Shown: positions 4,910-8,402 of the stretch, piece after piece
How positions within the stretch are numbered: the first letter of the stretch is position 1
Layout of the letters: each line of letters starts with the position of its first letter
DNA from: an uncultured Propioniciclava sp.
Lineage (GTDB): Bacteria > Actinomycetota > Actinomycetes > Propionibacteriales > Propionibacteriaceae
Direction: 5' to 3'
DNA: 8,402 nt
NCBI GenBank assembly: GCA_937872005.1
Contig: CALMPQ010000028.1
Location: 1-8,402 of the forward strand
Made by a program: the position numbers and the translations under genes
Notes under the pieces: generated by a model
Database searches by the model: none
What the model was told of the DNA's origin: nothing
The model's input: only the letters and a program-made list of their open reading frames with translations

Positions 4910-6607
4910 CTATCTCTTGCGAGCGGCCTTCTCGGCGTCGAGCTGCTTCTGTTGTTCCTTGGCCTGCTCGGACATCTCCTCCATGTTGAAGCCCGCCCGC
5001 AGGATCAGCAGCAACACGATGCCGATGCCGACTCCCCACATGGGGTTGGCGTTCAACAGGATCGGCGCGGTGACCAGGGCCGCCACGTCGAAGCCACGCA
5101 GGAGGTTGAAGATGAGGGTCGGCGGCACCGCGCCGGCGGTGGTCGCCATCATGGGCACGGCGAAGTTGACCGGCTTGGCCGTCTGCCACCGGACAGCGCC
5201 CAGTAGGCCACCGAACCCGCAGGCCATCGCGACGGCGATCGCCTCGACCGGGTGGCGCTCCAAGCCCCCGGTGACCCCCAGGAACGCCGGCACCGTCGCC
5301 AGCGCCCACACGCCCGCGAGCACGGCCGACACCGTGAAGCACGCCGTGCGCAGTTCGGCGGTCGAGAACGGCAGCGTGCGGGCCAGCCCGGTCGAGCGCG
5401 ACAACACCCGCAGCGCGCCCAGTGTCGGCACCAACGCGAACATCAGCGCAACGGCCGAAAGGAAGGGCGTCAGGAGCGCCAGGCCGATCGCGTCCGACGC
5501 GTAGGGCGCCAGCATCGCCCCCGCCAGCCCCAACAAGGGGCGTGGGAAGCGCGCCAGCCGCTGGGCATCGCGCCACACCAGCGCCCCCACCCCGGAGCCG
5601 CGCCCCGGCACCGGCTTCACGTGCCCGCGCTCGATCGCCTCGCGGTCGACCAGGATGTCGCGGGCCAGGCCGAGGTCGAGGCCGAACATGGCCCCCTGCA
5701 GCCCCGACACCAGCGAGCCGCCCGAGGTCAGCCGTCCCCGCGCGAAACCGTCCAGCCGCCGGTGAGCGCCCACGGCGAACCCCACCGCCATCACAGCCCC
5801 GACGCCCGCGAGCGCCCACGGCACCAACCCCAACCACGCCGGCGGCTCCACGTGCACCCAACCACCGGCCACGGCGACCATCAGGCCCAGCACGAGCGCC
5901 GCGACCGCCGCCAGCACCGCCTGCGCCACCCGCAGCGGGCGCACGCGCTCGAACGACTGCTCCCACGCCGACCAGGCCACCAGCCCGGCCGCCACCAGCC
6001 CGGACGCCGCCGCCCACGCCCCCACCACCACGGGGGGGTCCCCGGCGATCCCGGCCACCCCGGCCGCGACCAGCCCGGCGACCACCAGCGCACCGACCAC
6101 GACGGCCCACAACCGCCCCCGCAGGATGCGCTTGCGCCCGATCGGCGCCTCCATGAGCCAGAAGCCCTCGGCCGCCGAGGCCAGCACCGGCCCGAACAGC
6201 CGCGCCGTCGACACGGTCAGCGCCGCGATGGCGAAGAACATCCCCCACGGCACCAGCAGCCGCCCGTTCAGGCAGGCCGCGGTGTCACAGGCGGCCGACT
6301 GTGTCTGGCTGCCCACGATGACGTTGACGATCATCGCGCCGATCATCAGCACGCTGAACAGGGCGATGTAGGCGTCCTGGAACACGTCCCCGATCGACCG
6401 CGTCGCGCGACCGTGCCGCCACGACTTCACCAACGCGTGCAGCGCACCCTCGTCGACGACCTCGGGCTCGTCGTCGGGCAGCCACGCGAACGACCACTCG
6501 CGGTCGGCGAACTCGGCGTACGGGTCGGCCGGCACCACGACCGGCTCGTACACCACCTCTTTCGGCTCCGGCTGCTTCTTGGTGCCCTTGCGCCGCGCGC
6601 GCGCCAT
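4910..6607 (-). CDS. Multi-spanning membrane protein of DUF6297 type, putative ABC transporter permease
   Basis: This 565-residue protein has a charged cytoplasmic N-terminus (1-75, basic then acidic). About 10-12 hydrophobic spans follow, roughly at 79-99, 118-142, 166-188, 192-214, 227-250, 258-281, 356-399 (two), 421-444, 454-472, 482-518 and 522-540. It ends in a charged, probably helical tail (541-565, rich in Glu, Gln and Lys). A long hydrophilic loop (282-355) separates two halves. It resembles actinobacterial DUF6297 proteins, recognised from memory. Its ATG shares one base with the stop of the upstream ABC ATPase (TGATG), so the two are translationally coupled and very likely form one transporter. 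The substrate cannot be read from the sequence; the layout suits an exporter because no binding-protein gene is present. CDDTAACL-like cysteines (Cys107, Cys112) lie in the first outside loop and could form a disulfide. Confidence 0.85.
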   Translation of the reverse strand: MARARRKGTKKQPEPKEVVYEPVVVPADPYAEFADREWSFAWLPDDEPEVVDEGALHALVKSWRHGRATRSIGDVFQDAYIALFSVLMIGAMIVNVIVGSQTQSAACDTAACLNGRLLVPWGMFFAIAALTVSTARLFGPVLASAAEGFWLMEAPIGRKRILRGRLWAVVVGALVVAGLVAAGVAGIAGDPPVVVGAWAAASGLVAAGLVAWSAWEQSFERVRPLRVAQAVLAAVAALVLGLMVAVAGGWVHVEPPAWLGLVPWALAGVGAVMAVGFAVGAHRRLDGFARGRLTSGGSLVSGLQGAMFGLDLGLARDILVDREAIERGHVKPVPGRGSGVGALVWRDAQRLARFPRPLLGLAGAMLAPYASDAIGLALLTPFLSAVALMFALVPTLGALRVLSRSTGLARTLPFSTAELRTACFTVSAVLAGVWALATVPAFLGVTGGLERHPVEAIAVAMACGFGGLLGAVRWQTAKPVNFAVPMMATTAGAVPPTLIFNLLRGFDVAALVTAPILLNANPMWGVGIGIVLLLILRAGFNMEEMSEQAKEQQKQLDAEKAARKR

Positions 6608-7293
6608 CAGGCCTCGCCCCCCACGTCCTCCGCGTCGGACGCCCCCGCCTCGGCACCCGGCGCACCCACCTGCACGATCCGCGAGGCGACCTCCTTCACC
6701 AGGTAGGGCTCGTGCGAGGCGAACACGATGGCGAGTCCCCGCGCCCGCTCGGCCTTCAGCCGCGCCGCCAACCAGGCCACGCCCTCGACGTCGAGGCGCT
6801 GCTCGGGCTCGTCGAGCACCAGCAGTTGCCGCGGGCGGACGAACGCCGTCCCCAACGCCAGCCGCCGTCGCTGCCCGGACGACAACGTCCCGGGCAACTG
6901 CCCCGACTGGGGCACCAACTGCACCTCGTCGAGCACCTCGTCGACGATCGCCTCGGGGTCGGGCACGCCGTGCGCGCGGGCCAGCAGGTCCAGGTGCTCC
7001 ACGACCGACAGGTCGGGGAAGAAATCGAGGTCGTCGATCACCGACGCCATCCCCCGCCGGATGGCCGGGTTGGTCTCGCTCATGCGCAGCCCGTCGAACT
7101 CGACGCGCCCCTCGTCGGGACGCACGGCGCCCACGAGCATCCGCAGGATCGTCGACTTGCCCGCCCCGTTGCGCCCGACCAGGGCGACCGCCTCACCCGG
7201 CTTCACCGTCAACGAGAAGTCCTCCACGATGCGCGCGGGGCCGAAGGACTTGCTGATGTTGGTCGCGGTGAGGACCGGTGCACGGGACGCCAT
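6607..7293 (-). CDS. ABC transporter ATP-binding protein
   Basis: This 228-residue nucleotide-binding subunit would power the membrane protein encoded next to it. Walker A is GRNGAGKST (40-48). The signature is [12 protein letters not shown] (137-148). Walker B is LLVLDEP (157-163) with the catalytic Glu162. The switch histidine is His194 in FASHE. Two motifs deviate. The Q-loop glutamine is not visible: aligning the FFPDLSV segment (91-97) puts Asp87 at its place. The D-loop region reads PEQRLD instead of the usual PTxGLD. The last 20 residues are an Ala/Glu/Gly/Asp-rich tail. The ATG at 7293 has GGAGGA only one base away, closer than optimal, but no alternative start codon exists before the conserved region. 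The substrate is unknown; a drug or peptide exporter is a guess from the layout. Confidence 0.93.
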   Translation of the reverse strand: MASRAPVLTATNISKSFGPARIVEDFSLTVKPGEAVALVGRNGAGKSTILRMLVGAVRPDEGRVEFDGLRMSETNPAIRRGMASVIDDLDFFPDLSVVEHLDLLARAHGVPDPEAIVDEVLDEVQLVPQSGQLPGTLSSGQRRRLALGTAFVRPRQLLVLDEPEQRLDVEGVAWLAARLKAERARGLAIVFASHEPYLVKEVASRIVQVGAPGAEAGASDAEDVGGEA

Positions 7294-7307
7294 GTCCTCC
7301 AGTCTGG

Positions 7308-7313
7308 CAGGAT
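7308..7313 (+). promoter_or_regulatory. Candidate -10 box just before menG
   Basis: CAGGAT lies six bases before the GTG start at 7320. With this spacing menG would be transcribed without a leader. The box is a weak match and there is no convincing -35 element. AGGA within the same sequence could alternatively serve as a weak ribosome binding site if the promoter lies inside the divergent ABC gene. Confidence 0.25.
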
Positions 7314-7319
7314 CATCAG

Positions 7320-8021
7320 GTGCAGAAGTTCGATGCCCGCGCCACGCTGGCCAAGCGCCGCGCGGATGTGGCGACGATGTTCGACGGGGTCGCGGGCCGC
7401 TACGACCTGATGAACGACCTCCTCTCCCTCGGCCAGGTCCGCCAGTGGCGCGCCGAGGCGTACCGCGCCGTCGACCCGCGGCCCGGCCAGCGCATCCTCG
7501 ACCTCGCCGCCGGCACCGGCACGTCCTCGCGCACGTTCGCGGACGCCGGCGCCCTCGTCGTCCCGGTCGACCTCAGCCTCGGCATGGTCACCGAGGGCAA
7601 GAAGCGCCAGCCCGACCTGGGCTTCGTCAACGCCGACGGCCTGCAGCTGCCGTTCGCCGACAACACCTTCGACGCGGTCACGATCAGCTACGGCCTGCGC
7701 AACGTCGAGGACACCGCCGCCGCCCTCGCCGAGATGCGCCGCGTCACCGCCCCGGGCGGCACGCTCGTCATCGCCGAGTTCTCCACCCCGACGTGGGCGC
7801 CGTTCCGCGAGGTCTACCGGCGTTACCTCGTCCGCATGCTGCCGACCGTCTCCGGCATCCTCAGCTCCAACCCGCGCGCCTACGACTACCTCGCCGAGTC
7901 GATCCTGGCCTGGCCCGACCAGGCAGCCCTGGCCGACCTCATCCGCAGCGCCGGCTGGACCGATGTCGAGTGGAAGAACCTCTCCGGCGGCATCGTCGCC
8001 CTGCACCGAGCGGTCGCCTGA
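7320..8021 (+). CDS. menG: Demethylmenaquinone methyltransferase (MenG/UbiE family)
   Basis: This enzyme transfers a methyl group from S-adenosylmethionine to demethylmenaquinone, the last ring step of menaquinone synthesis, at the cytoplasmic membrane face. From the GTG at 7320 it has 233 residues, normal for the family. The UbiE/MenG N-terminal signature is visible as [20 protein letters not shown] (20-39). SAM motif I is [12 protein letters not shown] (59-70), and the acid ending strand 2 is Asp84 in [13 protein letters not shown] (105-112) and [10 protein letters not shown] (122-131) are further UbiE signatures, with EFSTP (153-157) after them. An in-frame GTG at 7278 would add 14 residues and overlap the divergent ABC gene; family N-termini begin about at FDARATLAK, so 7320 is chosen. 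The downstream nuclease gene begins 16 bases after the stop and is probably co-transcribed. Confidence 0.95.
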   Translation: MQKFDARATLAKRRADVATMFDGVAGRYDLMNDLLSLGQVRQWRAEAYRAVDPRPGQRILDLAAGTGTSSRTFADAGALVVPVDLSLGMVTEGKKRQPDLGFVNADGLQLPFADNTFDAVTISYGLRNVEDTAAALAEMRRVTAPGGTLVIAEFSTPTWAPFREVYRRYLVRMLPTVSGILSSNPRAYDYLAESILAWPDQAALADLIRSAGWTDVEWKNLSGGIVALHRAVA

Positions 8022-8037
8022 GCCCGGCGGGAGCCCC

Positions 8038-8402
8038 ATGTCCTTCACCCTGGACGCCTACGCCGCCCGCAGCTGCCCGCTGAAGACGGTCAACCGCTTC
8101 ACCCCGAACCTCGTCGCGCCCAGCATCGACCGCCCGACACCGTCCTACTTCCACGACCCCGACGTCGAGGAGGGCATCGTCTTCGACGCGATCCTGGCCG
8201 GGCCCGGCCGGGTGGTCGACCTGCGCCCCACGCTCGACATCCCCACCGCGGACGCCGAGGCGGCCTGCCTGGCCGCACTCGCGTCCGGCGCCGACGTCGT
8301 CATCGCGGGGCTGCTGCCCCGCGTCGAGGCGTCCCACCGGGCGGGCCGGCCTTCGCTGTTGGTGCGGTCGCGGCGTCCCTCGGGCGGATACCACCCGGTC
8401 CG
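8038..8402 (+). CDS. TM0106-family RecB-like putative nuclease, N-terminal part, cut by window edge
   Basis: About 121 codons are present and the reading frame is open at the right edge. The start MSFTLDAYAARSCPLKTVNRFTP resembles the N-terminus of actinobacterial RecB-like nucleases of the TM0106 family (recalled, not searched). Those proteins are about four times longer than the part shown, with their PD-(D/E)XK catalytic residues further downstream. GADVVIAGLLPRV (94-106) and RAGRPSLLVR (110-119) fit the first part of the nuclease domain. CDS start evidence: the ATG at 8038 has GGGAG five bases upstream and follows menG by 16 bases, suggesting an operon. Its cellular role is not established; DNA repair or processing is an inference from the fold. 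The catalytic residues cannot be checked here. Confidence 0.75.
   Translation, partial: MSFTLDAYAARSCPLKTVNRFTPNLVAPSIDRPTPSYFHDPDVEEGIVFDAILAGPGRVVDLRPTLDIPTADAEAACLAALASGADVVIAGLLPRVEASHRAGRPSLLVRSRRPSGGYHPV

Noticed and set aside
4536..6248. Long minus-strand open frame (570 codons) overlapping the membrane protein gene
   Set aside because: Its translation is dominated by Gly, Arg and Ala without any motif, as expected from a shifted frame of a very GC-rich gene. The 4910-6607 frame gives a coherent multi-spanning protein.
5252..6706. Long plus-strand open frame (484 codons) opposite the membrane protein gene
   Set aside because: It is Arg/His/Pro/Gln-rich low-complexity sequence antisense to a convincing gene; there are no start signals or domains.
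7278..7319. GTG at 7278 as menG start
   Set aside because: It would overlap the divergent ABC gene and add 14 residues of non-conserved sequence including a Cys-Pro-Pro stretch.
6728..8083. Plus-strand open frame (451 codons) crossing the ABC gene and menG
   Set aside because: It runs across two unrelated well-supported genes in a different frame and turns into Arg/Pro-rich sequence.

Overview
The window is GC-rich, densely coded DNA, most likely from an actinobacterium. The evidence is the menaquinone-type respiratory gene set, NuoA/B/C sequences of actinobacterial character, a DUF6297-type membrane protein paired with an ABC ATPase, GTG starts, possible leaderless starts, and very small or overlapping gene junctions. 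A propionibacterial relative is plausible, but that is inference.

Left part (1-3524, minus strand): a respiratory operon. A MenJ-like FAD-dependent isoprenoid/menaquinone reductase (2238-3524) leads directly into nuoA, nuoB, nuoC and the 5' part of nuoD, which runs off the left edge. nuoB/nuoC and nuoC/nuoD share ATGA stop-start overlaps. NDH-1 delivers electrons from NADH to menaquinone. The reductase is expected to saturate part of the menaquinone tail, and menG at the right end makes the final ring methylation, so the outer genes form one menaquinone/complex I theme.

Middle (3525-4909): an AT-richer leader/promoter stretch for the respiratory operon, then a solitary gene (3791-4699, minus) combining an AbiEi-like N-terminal winged helix with a C-terminal DUF559/Vsr-like PD-(D/E)XK nuclease-type domain. 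A pair of 70-bp inverted repeats flanks this gene exactly (3711-3780 and 4801-4870; 58 of 70 positions match without a gap). Each repeat has its own internal dyad (TTTGTCAC ... GTGACAAA). Between the right repeat and the gene is a 10-bp inverted repeat made of two DnaA-box-like sequences, and a TATACC box sits six bases before the ATG. This repeat-gene-repeat unit is the least ordinary part of the window and may be a small mobile or selfish cassette.

Right part (4910-8402): a two-gene ABC export-type unit on the minus strand (ATPase 6607-7293, then the multi-spanning DUF6297-like protein 4910-6607, joined by a TGATG overlap). After a 26-bp divergent gap come menG (7320-8021) and the start of a TM0106-type RecB-like nuclease gene (8038 to the edge), both on the plus strand. 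No rRNA, tRNA, CRISPR array, transposase or phage gene was seen.
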